Source: Devosia chinhatensis (GTDB lineage Bacteria; Pseudomonadota; Alphaproteobacteria; Rhizobiales; Devosiaceae). Taken from it: a stretch of DNA of 64,000 bases. Shown here one piece after another: positions 52,585-61,149 of the stretch. A model generated the notes under the pieces. It searched no databases. It was given only the letters and a program-made list of their open reading frames with translations, and was not told the DNA's origin. A program made the translations under genes and the position numbers. Location: the NCBI RefSeq assembly GCF_000969445.1, contig NZ_JZEY01000054.1, forward strand, positions 372,001 to 436,000, written 5' to 3'. Positions within the stretch are counted from its first letter, which is position 1. Each line of letters opens with the position of its first letter.

Positions 52585-53085
52585 ATGACGACCAGATTGT
52601 CCCGCCGCCAGTTCAACGTTCTCGCCATGGGTGCGGCTGCTGCCGGCCTATTGCCCCTGCCGGCCCGCGCGGCCGGTGGCCTCGTCGCCGCAACCTTTCC
52701 CGGCAACTGGGAGGATGGGTATCGCCGCATCCTGACCCCGCTGCTGTCCGAGCAGGGCTTCGACCTGACGATTTCGCCGGCCCTGGCGCAGGACCAGTTT
52801 GCCAAGGTGATGGCGAGCCCCGATGCGCCGGCCTTCGATACGCTGCTGATGTCGCCGGGCCAAGGCGCCGTGGCGATCGAGAATGACCTGATCCAGAAGA
52901 TCGATCCGTCGCGTCTCAGCAACTGGGACAAGCTCGATCCGGCCTTCCAAGGCGAATACGGCCCGACCGTCACCGTCGAGGTCAATGGCATTGCCTACAA
53001 TCCCGACCTCGTGGGGTGGGCTGGTTCCACACCTCGAACGCCTATCTGCGCTATGTCTGCGACTGGATGCGCGAAGGCGTGCTGA
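52585..53085 (+). pseudogene. truncated spermidine/putrescine-type binding protein
   Basis: Starts normally at ATG 52585 with a twin-arginine-like signal (TRLSRRQFNVLAMGAAAAGLLPLPARAAGG) and the PotD-family segment LVAATFPGNWEDGYRRILTPLLSEQGF, but the homology stops after NGIAYNPDLVG near 53013, roughly 143 residues in. From there the DNA belongs to an M24 gene read in another frame, and the trailing residues to 53085 are out-of-frame. The missing half, together with the two permease genes expected for this system, appears to have been deleted. Confidence 0.82.
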
Positions 53086-54248
53086 TCATCCCCACCGACA
53101 GCGACAAGCCGCTGACGTTGGTGTCGTTCTTCACCCAGTCGGTGATCCTGCCCCCGGGCGGCGAGCCGGTGCTGGTCGAGGATATCTGGCAGGTCGGCGC
53201 CATCGGGCGGGAATATGCCGATCGCCCCGGGTCATCCACGACGCTGACTGCCGAGGCGGTTGCAAAGCTGGTCGACAAGCTGGGTTTCGCCAAGGGCCAG
53301 ATCGGTCTTTTGGGCGACCGCACGTCGCGCGACTTCTGGAGCGATCTCAGCGAGGCCATGCCCAGGGCCAAGTACGTCAAGGACAATGGCATCATCGACC
53401 GGATGCAGAAGATCCGCAGCCCGCGCGAAATTGAGATGTTCCGCGCCGCTGCCCAGCTCATCTCCATCGGTACGCAGGCCGCTTACCACGTCACCCGGCC
53501 CGGTGTGACCGATGCGGAAATCTATGCGGCCTTCACCATGGCCCAGCTTGCCAGGGGTGGTGAGACGGGCGACGGCTACCAGATCGGCATCAACGAATAC
53601 GGCACCCATTGCGGCAAGCCCTATGGCCACATCGTGCGTCCGGGCGACATCATCAACCTCTATATCTCGAACGTCACCTATCGCGGCTACGCCGCCCAGA
53701 CCGCCCGCATGATCGCGGTCGGCGAGATCACGGCGCGGCAGGAAAAGGTGCTGGCCGCCTGCACCGAGGGTGTGAAGCGCGCCAAAAAGCTGATCAAGCC
53801 GGGTGCGCTGATCAGCGAGGTCAACAACGCCGCCTTCTCGTCCTATATCGAGCACGACCTTCTGGCCTCGCCCCATGCCCGCACCATGCCCTATAACTGG
53901 AGCCCGGCCGATGACGGTGGCGCGCGCCTGGTGCCGCGCCAGCATGTGCCCGATGCAAACTGGGAAGCTCAGGGTCGCAAGCTCATGCATGTCTATCCGG
54001 CGACCTTCGGGCCTCATAACCCCAATCTGGGCCATTCGGTCGGCATGGCGGGCGCCCAGAACAGCTTCAACGTCTCCTCGCATAATTTCGACACGCTGGA
54101 GGAAGGCATGGTGTTTGTGCTGCATACGCAGTGGCTCGAAGCCCAGTCGGCGGGCTGCAATATCGGCGACTGCTATCTCGTCACCAAGGATGGCTTCGAA
54201 AACCTCAGCCGCCACACGCCGCTCGAAACCCACCGGGTCGCTGTCTGA
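53016..54248 (+). CDS. N-terminally truncated M24 (Xaa-Pro peptidase/creatinase-like) protein
   Basis: A 410-codon frame beginning directly inside the N-terminal domain of an M24 family protein (GTG at 53016, then GWFHTSNAYLRYVCDWMREG); the usual first 40-60 residues are missing because of the junction at about 53013. The C-terminal pita-bread fold is complete. Positions normally holding metal ligands read NLYISNVTYRGYAAQTARM and VFVLHTQWLEAQSAGCNIGDCYLV, so several Asp/Glu ligands appear absent, as in creatinase. Metal-dependent peptidase activity is therefore doubtful. Overlaps the flavin reductase start. Confidence 0.8.
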   Translation: MGWFHTSNAYLRYVCDWMREGVLIIPTDSDKPLTLVSFFTQSVILPPGGEPVLVEDIWQVGAIGREYADRPGSSTTLTAEAVAKLVDKLGFAKGQIGLLGDRTSRDFWSDLSEAMPRAKYVKDNGIIDRMQKIRSPREIEMFRAAAQLISIGTQAAYHVTRPGVTDAEIYAAFTMAQLARGGETGDGYQIGINEYGTHCGKPYGHIVRPGDIINLYISNVTYRGYAAQTARMIAVGEITARQEKVLAACTEGVKRAKKLIKPGALISEVNNAAFSSYIEHDLLASPHARTMPYNWSPADDGGARLVPRQHVPDANWEAQGRKLMHVYPATFGPHNPNLGHSVGMAGAQNSFNVSSHNFDTLEEGMVFVLHTQWLEAQSAGCNIGDCYLVTKDGFENLSRHTPLETHRVAV

Positions 54249-54898
54249 TGGAACATACCCATTTCGACTTCGGAGCGCTCAACGAACGCGAGCGCTACAA
54301 GCTGCTCATCGGCACGGTGATCCCGCGGCCGATCGCCCTCATCACAACGCTCGGCACTGACGGGAAGGCCAATGCCGGCCCATTCAGTTTCTTCAACGTG
54401 CTGACCCACGACCCGGCCATCATCGCGGTCGGCGTCGAGAACTATGCCGACATGCGGTTCAAGGATACGGCGCGCAACATCCGAGAAACCGGGGAGTTCA
54501 CCGTCCACATCGTGGACCAGGCGCTGGTAGACCAGATGGAGATATGCGCCATCAAGTTCGGGCCTGAAATCGATGAATTGGCAGAGGCTGGTCTCGAAAC
54601 CGTCCCTGGTCACGCTGTGCGCAGTCCACGTATCCTGGCTGCGCCCGCCGCGCTCGAATGCAAGCGCTACATGACGCTGGAAGTGGGCAAGGCGCGCGAA
54701 ATTATCCTCGGGGAAGTGGTCGGGCTCTACGTGCGCAGCAGCGCTGTGGATGCCAGCAAGCTCCATATCGACCAGCACGCCATGGATGCCGTCGGCCGCC
54801 TCGGTGGCCACAGCTATACCCGTACTCAGGATCAGTTCGAGATCAAGACGCAGGCACCGGAACAATGGGCGGAAGGGAAAAAAATCGCAGCCCAGTGA
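54248..54898 (+). CDS. flavin reductase family protein
   Basis: A 216-residue FMN-binding split-barrel protein: LIGTVIPRPIALITTLGTDGKANAGPFSFFNVLTHDPAIIAVG is the family core, followed by DTARNIRETGEFTVHIVD. Members supply reduced flavin to monooxygenases or act as redox enzymes on their own. Its ATG overlaps the last base of the M24 stop. The gene looks intact although its upstream operon partners are damaged. Physiological partner unknown. Confidence 0.9.
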   Translation: MEHTHFDFGALNERERYKLLIGTVIPRPIALITTLGTDGKANAGPFSFFNVLTHDPAIIAVGVENYADMRFKDTARNIRETGEFTVHIVDQALVDQMEICAIKFGPEIDELAEAGLETVPGHAVRSPRILAAPAALECKRYMTLEVGKAREIILGEVVGLYVRSSAVDASKLHIDQHAMDAVGRLGGHSYTRTQDQFEIKTQAPEQWAEGKKIAAQ

Positions 54899-55244
54899 CC
54901 ATATTCGCTATGGCTGCTTTTGGGTGAAATGGAACGAAGCAGAGATGACCGGAAACGGGCGCGTTGCTGACTGCGCCAACCGACCACGTTTCGGACAATC
55001 GAACTGGTCTGCTAACCTCTGAAGGCTGCCATTGAGCGGCTCGAACCGTCCCACGGTATCTTCTGAGAAGGGATTGGCTGGTCGTGGCAATGCAGGTGGC
55101 TGCCTGTCTTCACGTGCGCTTGGTTCGTCATGGCTCTTCTATTTGGCCAAGAATGTTTTAGGCCCTGTCCGAATGGCAGCCCTGGGCGCGTCAGTATTGC
55201 AGAGCCGGATAATCCGCCTCTCCAAACAAGGACAGGAACCCAAA
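54899..55244. other. intergenic region, no gene recognised
   Basis: About 345 bases. The stretch 54945-55010 (GATGACCGGAAACGGGCGCG, then CGTTTCGGACA) resembles a worn copy of the intergenic repeat. The remainder shows no coding signal, hairpin terminator or operator I can support. Confidence 0.5.
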
Positions 55245-55611
55245 ATGCAATACATGCTGATGTTTTATGAGAACGAGGCCGAGGTCGCTGCCCAGCGCGA
55301 CATCCCCCGACCGCGCCGGCCCCTATTGGGGAGCCTGGAACGCCTACATCGGTGCGCTGTACGAGGCAGGCGTCGTCCTAAGGGGAGACGGGCTCCTGCC
55401 TCCTGCTGCGGCAACTACGGTACGGCTCGATGGTGGGAACCGCCTTGTGCAGGACGGACCCGTGGCGGCTTCAAAAGAACAGCTGGCCGGCTATGTGGTG
55501 ATCGAGGTGCCGGACCTCGATGCTGCGCTATCCTGGGCGGCGCGTAGTCCTTCGTCCACCTATGGGGCGACCGAAGTGCGCCCCGTGCTGCCGCCGCCTA
55601 ACCAAGGCTAG
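55245..55611 (+). pseudogene. YCII/DGPF-domain protein, frameshifted
   Basis: Begins MQYMLMFYENEAEVAAQRD at ATG 55245 after an AGGACAGGA site, typical of the YCII-related DGPF family. At a C5 run (55304-55308) the frame is lost, and the next frame supplies the rest: AGPYWGAWNAYIGALYEAGVVLRG, QDGPVAASKEQLAGYVVIEV and the C-terminal EVRPVLPPPNQG. Adding one C restores a protein of about 122 residues. Located 5 bases before an ECF42-like sigma factor gene, the standard partner of this family. Confidence 0.82.
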
Positions 55612-55616
55612 GCGCA

Positions 55617-56855
55617 GTGGACGGCAGTGTTCAGGAACGTGGGCGACGGGCGGCAGAGAACGCTGCCCGCACCTCCTATGGGCGCCTTCTCGCATATCTC
55701 GCGCGAGCATGGCGCGACCTGGCCGCAGCCGAAGACGCCCTCGCCGACGCGTTTGCCCGGGCGCTCGACATCTGGCCGACACAAGGCGTGCCGGCCAACC
55801 CCGATGCATGGCTGATGGTGGCAGCGCAAAATCGGCTGCGCGATGGCGCCCGGGTACTGAAGACACGAGAACAAACGATCAGCAACCTCCTTGTTATGGC
55901 ACCGACCGAGACCGGGGAAATGCCCGTGATTGCCGACAAACGGCTGGAACTGATGTTCGTGTGCGGCCACCCGGCAATCGATGCTGCCGCACGCACGCCA
56001 CTGATGCTGCAAATCGTGCTGGGGCTGACTGCCGAGCGCATTGCCTCTTCCTTCCTCGTTTCGCCCGACGCCATGGGACGGCGGCTGAGCCGTGCTAAGG
56101 CGCGCATCAAGGACACCGGCATCGCCTACGAAGTGCCAGCAGAAGATGAACTAGGCGAGCGCATGGGTAATGTGCTCGAAGCCATCTATGCAGCCTACGG
56201 ACAAGGCTGGGACAGCACCGGCAGCGACGATCAGCTGGGCAAGGGCCTGACTGAAGAGGCGATCTGGCTGGCGCGGGTGCTGGTGGAACTGCGGCCGCAG
56301 GATGCGGAGGCGCTGGGGCTTCTGGCGCTGATGCTGTTTTGCGAAAGCCGCAGCGCGGCGCGGCGGGTGGAAGGCCGCTATGTGCCGCTGGCCGAACAGG
56401 ATACCGCGCTTTGGAATCTGCCGATGGTAGGCGAAGCAGAGGAAAAACTGCGCACGGCAGGCGGGCTCAAGCAGCCGGGGCGCTTCCAGCTGGAGGCAGC
56501 GATACAGTCCGTCCTGGTACAGTCGCGAGTGACGGGCGCTGACATGCGCCTTCCGGCATGGGCGCTGCATCGGCTATTGGCGCAGAAGGCCCCCACGATC
56601 GGCAATCTGGTGGGCCTGGCCGCAGCCACCGCTGAGGTGCATGGAGCTGAAATGGGCCTCCAGGAACTGGCGCAAATGCCCGAAGCGGTGACAGGGGACT
56701 ATCAGCCATTCTGGGCGCTCAAGGCGCAGTTGCTGCAGCGGCTCGGTACAGACCGGCAAGCGATTGTAGCGGCTTTCCAGCGAGCCATTGGCCTGACGGA
56801 GGATGATGCCGTGCGCGCCTATCTCCTTGGCAAGTTAACGCAATACGCTGGTTGA
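55617..56855 (+). CDS. ECF sigma factor, ECF42-like with C-terminal TPR-type extension
   Basis: A 412-residue RNA polymerase sigma factor. Region 2 is YGRLLAYLARAWRDLAAAEDALADAFARAL, region 4 LMLQIVLGLTAERIASSFLVSPDAMGRRLSRAKARI, and residues about 180-410 form a helical TPR-like extension (LVELRPQDAEALGLLALMLF) characteristic of ECF42. Such factors lack an anti-sigma gene and are paired with DGPF/YCII proteins, exactly as here. GTG start at 55617. As the partner gene is frameshifted, the pair may be non-functional or the defect may be a sequencing artefact. Confidence 0.9.
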   Translation: MDGSVQERGRRAAENAARTSYGRLLAYLARAWRDLAAAEDALADAFARALDIWPTQGVPANPDAWLMVAAQNRLRDGARVLKTREQTISNLLVMAPTETGEMPVIADKRLELMFVCGHPAIDAAARTPLMLQIVLGLTAERIASSFLVSPDAMGRRLSRAKARIKDTGIAYEVPAEDELGERMGNVLEAIYAAYGQGWDSTGSDDQLGKGLTEEAIWLARVLVELRPQDAEALGLLALMLFCESRSAARRVEGRYVPLAEQDTALWNLPMVGEAEEKLRTAGGLKQPGRFQLEAAIQSVLVQSRVTGADMRLPAWALHRLLAQKAPTIGNLVGLAAATAEVHGAEMGLQELAQMPEAVTGDYQPFWALKAQLLQRLGTDRQAIVAAFQRAIGLTEDDAVRAYLLGKLTQYAG

Positions 56856-56870
56856 GAAACAGGACACGCG

Positions 56871-57383
56871 ATGAGCTTTTATGCCTTCGACTTTCAGGGG
56901 GTCGTCGATACCCTCGATTATGAAAAGTATCTCCATTCCGTCATCTATCTGCCGGTTGCAATCGCCAACCAGCTGCCACTCGCTGCTCATCCGAGGCTGC
57001 GCGTCGAGGGGGAAATCAACGATTATCCGTTTTCCGGCGCGTTCATTCCCTCATCACAAGGCCATCACCTGATCCTTGGCTCTGCACGGCTCAAAGCCAT
57101 GGGTCTTAAGGTCGGCATGCCGGTAGAGCTGCGCTTCAACATTGCCGACCAAGACTGTGTCGACGTTCCTGAGGAGCTGCTAGGCACCCTGTCCGGCGAT
57201 AAGGCGGCGCAGCAGGCCTGGGACGCGCTGACGCCAGGCAAGCGGCGGGGGCTGGCTCATTTCGTCGGCTCGGCCAAGACAGGGGCAACCCGTGATAAGC
57301 GCGCCATGGAAATAGCCCTAGGATTGACGGGGAAGCCAGGCGGCAAGCTGTCGATGCAGGCGCACCGTACGACCAGGCTATGA
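56871..57383 (+). CDS. YdeI/OmdA family protein with DUF1905 domain
   Basis: A 170-residue protein with an N-terminal DUF1905 barrel (FDFQGVVDTLDYEKYLHSVIYLP and VEGEINDYPFSGAFIPS) and a C-terminal bacteriocin-protection YdeI/OmdA helix (WDALTPGKRRGLAHFVGSAKTGATRDKRAMEIAL). YdeI homologues have been linked to peptide or stress resistance, but the mechanism is not settled. Starts 15 bases after the sigma-factor stop and is probably in its transcript. Confidence 0.85.
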   Translation: MSFYAFDFQGVVDTLDYEKYLHSVIYLPVAIANQLPLAAHPRLRVEGEINDYPFSGAFIPSSQGHHLILGSARLKAMGLKVGMPVELRFNIADQDCVDVPEELLGTLSGDKAAQQAWDALTPGKRRGLAHFVGSAKTGATRDKRAMEIALGLTGKPGGKLSMQAHRTTRL

Positions 57384-57695
57384 GGCTGACGCGCGACTGA
57401 GACGTTCAGGATCCAAAAATTCTACCTTTCTTGCCAAGTTCTGAACCGTCACTGACACCACATTCTTTCGGCTGCTTCCGAATTTATTCGAGATGGAGGC
57501 GAACAGAGAAGTTCCTACTCCATTGCGTTGCTGCCTTGGCCAAAGAGGACCGACCGCTTTTAGGATACTGGAATGCCCTGTGGAATGGCCGATTTGGGGC
57601 GCGAAGCAGACGATAGTGCTTATCCGCAACTGCAGTCGGCCTAAGGTTTGGGCCAACTACAGCATCGAGGCCACCTCTGTCGGTGACCCTGTCGG
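57384..57695. other. intergenic region at island right edge, no gene
   Basis: About 310 bases before the tRNA-Pro terminator. A partial match to the intergenic repeat occurs at 57570-57620 (GGAATGGCCGATTTGGGGCGCG). No reading frame shows a recognisable product. Confidence 0.5.
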
Positions 57696-57701
57696 TGTAA
57701 A

Positions 57702-57732
57702 AAACCCCGACGTCCTGAGACGCCGGGGTTGA
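57702..57732 (-). terminator. rho-independent terminator of tRNA-Pro
   Basis: On the minus strand, ACCCCGGCG-TCTCAGGA-CGTCGGGGT forms a stem followed by T6. It sits immediately after the tRNA 3' end and has the same layout as the element at 40445. Confidence 0.85.
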
Positions 57733-57733
57733 T

Positions 57734-57810
57734 TGGTCGGAGTAGAGTGATTCGAACACTCGACCCCCTGCTCCCGAAGCAGGTGCGCTACCAGGCTGCG
57801 CTATACTCCG
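57734..57810 (-). tRNA. tRNA-Pro(CGG)
   Basis: A 77-base tRNA with encoded CCA, read on the minus strand: CGGAGTATAGCGCAGCCTGG 5' half, anticodon loop TTCGGGA between CCTGC and GCAGG (anticodon CGG), T arm GAGTGTTCGAATCACTC, acceptor ACTCCG. The G after the anticodon is typical for proline tRNAs. Its 3' end is duplicated at 40477, implying use as an integration site; the tRNA itself is intact. Confidence 0.97.
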
Positions 57811-57980
57811 TCGAACTCGCAGCCTCGGGCAGAGACCTCCGAAAATGGGCCTCAGCAGCTGCGATGTGGCGGCGTTATAGCTGCGTGTCCCGTCCTGTTC
57901 AAGCGCCTCGCGCAACCTTTTCAGCAGCCGTCGACATCATGTTGCGAAGCAAAAGCAAACCGTGTAGGAACCGCGCCAGT

Positions 57981-58055
<75 letters not shown>

Positions 58056-58577
58056 GATTGCTGAAGTCATTGATGCTGACTGACCTCGATGGGGGTGCTG
58101 TACGAGCGCCACGAGAGATCAAGCAAAAAACCCTTGGCAAACGAGTTACCGTGCGGGTGATGACCAATTGGTCGTCTGCCGTTCAGTTCCGGATCGCAGC
58201 GCATGTCCGGCACCGTGTCGGCAGATCTTGGATGACACATTAGGACAGAAGCGCCTGTCGCTGGAGTTCCGCGCCACTCGCACCTGGGGAGGCGCATGCG
58301 GGCACTATGCCGAAGGCGATACTTGCGGCCCTCGCTTGGTTCGCGTTATTAGCCAGGAGCTGCCCAGCCGCTACCGCTGCATGTGGCATTGACCAAGGGA
58401 CGAAGATGGTCCACCACCGGACGCGCGCTGAAGTGCACGATCAGCGTTGCGCATGTCTTGTGAAACGAGGTCGGAGCCAGCAGTCCGGCTGCCGTCGCGC
58501 ACAAGCATAGCCATGACGCAAAGCCGACCCGCAGCATCCCGTCTGCAGCCTCCCATCTAGAGAAAAGTTGCCCTGCG
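58056..58577. other. intergenic region, no gene recognised
   Basis: About 520 bases between tRNA-Gln and the glycosyltransferase gene. Several frames of 60-87 codons overlap each other on both strands, none with a recognisable family or good start. A promoter for the polysaccharide genes is expected here, but I could not place one. Confidence 0.55.
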
Positions 58578-59726
58578 ATGAGCCAACCAAAAGGTGCCAC
58601 GATCATCCCTGAATCTCTTCAGAGGCGGCAGCAGTCCGATGCGCCGTCGTTCGACGGTAATATGGAAAGCTCTGGTGAAAAGTACATTCTCCAGTATGGC
58701 AGCCTCGCCGGATGGCCCTTCCGGGTAGCGGAGTCACTCCGCAAGCTCGGCGCGCCAAGCCGCAACGTGATCTTCCACGAGAAAGACGTTCACGACCTGA
58801 AACGCCGCCTTCCTTACGATGAAGCTGTTTGCGGACCGGACGACAGTCTGTTTCGCAAGTTGCTGTCGATCCCGGCCTTTATAAAGCGGGCTAGCCGCGA
58901 ATGCTCGCTCGTGCACTACCACAGTGCGAACATATTCTTTCGCGAAGCGCACTGGCTGTATGAAGGGCCCGTCCTGAGGCGCGCTGGAATCCCTATGGTT
59001 ATATCGTTCGGCGGAGGGGACGCGCGCTTTCTCGCCGAAGCAAATCGACACAACCCTTATTTCTATCGTGAGCCCGACTGGAGAAAGGATGCTGTCGTCA
59101 AGGCCCGTTATCTTTCGTGGTCAAGGAATATCCGGTTCGCCGCTACGGATCCGGAAATGGCGACATACGCAAGTCCCTATTTTGAAAAAGTATATACTTT
59201 CCGTCAGCCCGTGAACCTGGACCTTATCCAGGCCAAATATCCGGATGAAGAAGCCAAGATTCCGGTAGTCCTGCATATTCCCACCGAGCCGCTGGTGAAG
59301 GGCACGGAATATCTTGTTGCTGCAGTGGAGCGGCTGCAGAAAAAAGGATTACAATTCAAATTTGAGTTGGTGCGGCAGCTTACACAGCAACAGATGTATG
59401 AACGCATTTCAGAATGCGACATCTATGTTGACGAGCTGCGCTGTGGCTCACATGGCGTAACAGCAGTGGAAACCATGGCGGCGGGGAAGCCGACAATCAC
59501 TTATATCAGACCCGACCTGATCGATAGCTATCCCCCTGAATTGCCGCTGGTTAATGCCAATCCGGACACAATCGAGAAAACGCTGGAAGAGCTCATCCTG
59601 GACCCTCAGCGTCGCCGCTCGATTGGCGTTGCCAGTCGAAAATACGTCGAAAAGTACCACGACGCCGACATCGTCGCCGCTGAGCTTCTCGAGATGTACA
59701 ACGAGATTGGTCGGAGCCAGGGATGA
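58578..59726 (+). CDS. glycosyltransferase (GT-B/group 1-like)
   Basis: A 382-residue sugar transferase. The fold is suggested by an N-terminal domain (VAESLRKLGAPSRNVIF, VISFGGGDARFLAE) and a C-terminal nucleotide-sugar domain with IPVVLHIPTEPLVKGTEYLVAAVERLQKKG, YVDELRCGSHGVTAVETMAAGKPTITY (the E-x7-E region) and VEKYHDADIVA. An internal ATG at 58662 could also serve as start. Acceptor and donor are unknown. ATGA overlap with the CapK-like gene indicates coupled translation. Confidence 0.85.
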   Translation: MSQPKGATIIPESLQRRQQSDAPSFDGNMESSGEKYILQYGSLAGWPFRVAESLRKLGAPSRNVIFHEKDVHDLKRRLPYDEAVCGPDDSLFRKLLSIPAFIKRASRECSLVHYHSANIFFREAHWLYEGPVLRRAGIPMVISFGGGDARFLAEANRHNPYFYREPDWRKDAVVKARYLSWSRNIRFAATDPEMATYASPYFEKVYTFRQPVNLDLIQAKYPDEEAKIPVVLHIPTEPLVKGTEYLVAAVERLQKKGLQFKFELVRQLTQQQMYERISECDIYVDELRCGSHGVTAVETMAAGKPTITYIRPDLIDSYPPELPLVNANPDTIEKTLEELILDPQRRRSIGVASRKYVEKYHDADIVAAELLEMYNEIGRSQG

Positions 59727-61054
59727 GTTTCGTCGGCTACGTCAAAAGCAATCTCACGCGGCTGCCTATGCCCGTTGGCCAGGCAGTTTCGCTGGTGCCC
59801 TTTGCGTTTCGGCCGGGAATCGCGACGATCTACCGCCTGCGTAAGAAGCAGATCGCTGAACTATCGGCCCAAGGGGTCGCGCAGCGCAAGAAAGCCATAT
59901 TCGAACGCGTCAAGGCGATTGCATCCTACGCGTACGCAAATGTGCCCTTCTATAGTGAGCTTTATCGAGCCGGCGGCGTGGACCCAGCTCGATTCAGCAC
60001 TTTCGACGATCTGGCCGACCTGCCGATTATCAACAAAGCGATGCTCCAATCGGTACCGTTGGAACACCGTTCGTCCTCCAAGCCAGGTCGTTACATCGTC
60101 AATACCGGTGGCAGCAGCGGCAGCACCCTCGAGTTCTACATCGAGCCATCCAGCGTGGCTCACGAGTGGGCTCATATGCACACGATCTGGGCACGCCTTG
60201 GTTTTCGCCAGACGGATTTACGCATTGTTTTTGCAGGACGGTCCGATGTTCGCAATCTGGTTATGTACGATTCGGCCCGCCATCAGTTCAACGTCGACAT
60301 CTATGCAGGATGGCAGGCGGTAGCCGACAATCTGGTGCCCATTTTTCAGCGTTTCCGGGCGCCTTACCTTCACGGATATCCCAGCAGCATTTTCGACTTT
60401 GTGCAGTGGTTGGAAGACAACAACCATCCCTTGCTCGGCCTCATGCGTGGCAAAGTAAGGGGGATGCTGCTCGGCTCAGAGTTTCCCGCGCCCCAGGCCC
60501 GTAGTGCAACGGAGCGCCTGCTCGGCTGCAGCTCGATATCATGGTACGGCCACACTGAGCGCGCCTTGCTGGCGTATGAGACAGCAAAGGGTATTTATGA
60601 GCCTTTTCAAAGCTATGGATTTGCGGAGGCGGTGCAGATCGATACCCATAGCAAGCTCATCTGTACCGGCTTCTACAATCAGGCGTCTCCGTTCATACGC
60701 TATGACACAGGAGATCTCGTTGAGGGCCGGCATGACGAAGGCCTGCTCAGGTCATTTGAGATCCGCGAAGGGCGGTCCGGCGAATTCATAATCGATGCCC
60801 ACGGCAATAAGGTGTTCCTGACGGCGCTGATCTTTGGCCGGCACCACAAGTGCTTTGACTATTGCTCGCACATTCAGTTGAAGCAGGAGCATCCAGGACA
60901 GGTGACCGTATTTGGGGTGGCGCGTCCCGATGCGCCTGCTGATCGTTTCGCTCAGGACTTCGATGCAGCCAACGTTGCTCTGACGTTTAAATTTTGCCTG
61001 ATTGCCCAGCCTTTCCGTACGAGCTCCGGTAAGGTGCCGCTGTTAGTGCGCTGA
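59723..61054 (+). CDS. CapK/PaaK-like adenylate-forming protein
   Basis: A 443-residue member of the phenylacetate-CoA ligase/CapK family of acyl-adenylating enzymes: YVNTGGSSGSTLEFYIEPS-type phosphate loop (here VNTGGSSGSTLEF), SWYGHTERALLAYE, RYDTGDLVEG and IREGRSGEFIIDAHGNKVF. CapK-like proteins occur in capsule and EPS loci, where they may activate an acyl or amino group for decorating the polymer; the chemistry is seldom proven. Coupled by ATGA overlap to the glycosyltransferase. Confidence 0.87.
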   Translation: MSFVGYVKSNLTRLPMPVGQAVSLVPFAFRPGIATIYRLRKKQIAELSAQGVAQRKKAIFERVKAIASYAYANVPFYSELYRAGGVDPARFSTFDDLADLPIINKAMLQSVPLEHRSSSKPGRYIVNTGGSSGSTLEFYIEPSSVAHEWAHMHTIWARLGFRQTDLRIVFAGRSDVRNLVMYDSARHQFNVDIYAGWQAVADNLVPIFQRFRAPYLHGYPSSIFDFVQWLEDNNHPLLGLMRGKVRGMLLGSEFPAPQARSATERLLGCSSISWYGHTERALLAYETAKGIYEPFQSYGFAEAVQIDTHSKLICTGFYNQASPFIRYDTGDLVEGRHDEGLLRSFEIREGRSGEFIIDAHGNKVFLTALIFGRHHKCFDYCSHIQLKQEHPGQVTVFGVARPDAPADRFAQDFDAANVALTFKFCLIAQPFRTSSGKVPLLVR

Positions 61055-61149
61055 CGACTTCAGGAGCAAGACCGCACGTGTTTACGCCTTCGGGGGCTGG
61101 AGTTGTTTTGTACCCGCCAGTCTCGGCTGTCGCATAACCTTTATTGGCG

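Noticed and set aside
58349-58606. 85-codon minus-strand frame upstream of the glycosyltransferase
   Set aside because: Has a hydrophobic stretch but overlaps several other frames, lacks a family and partly overlaps the glycosyltransferase start.
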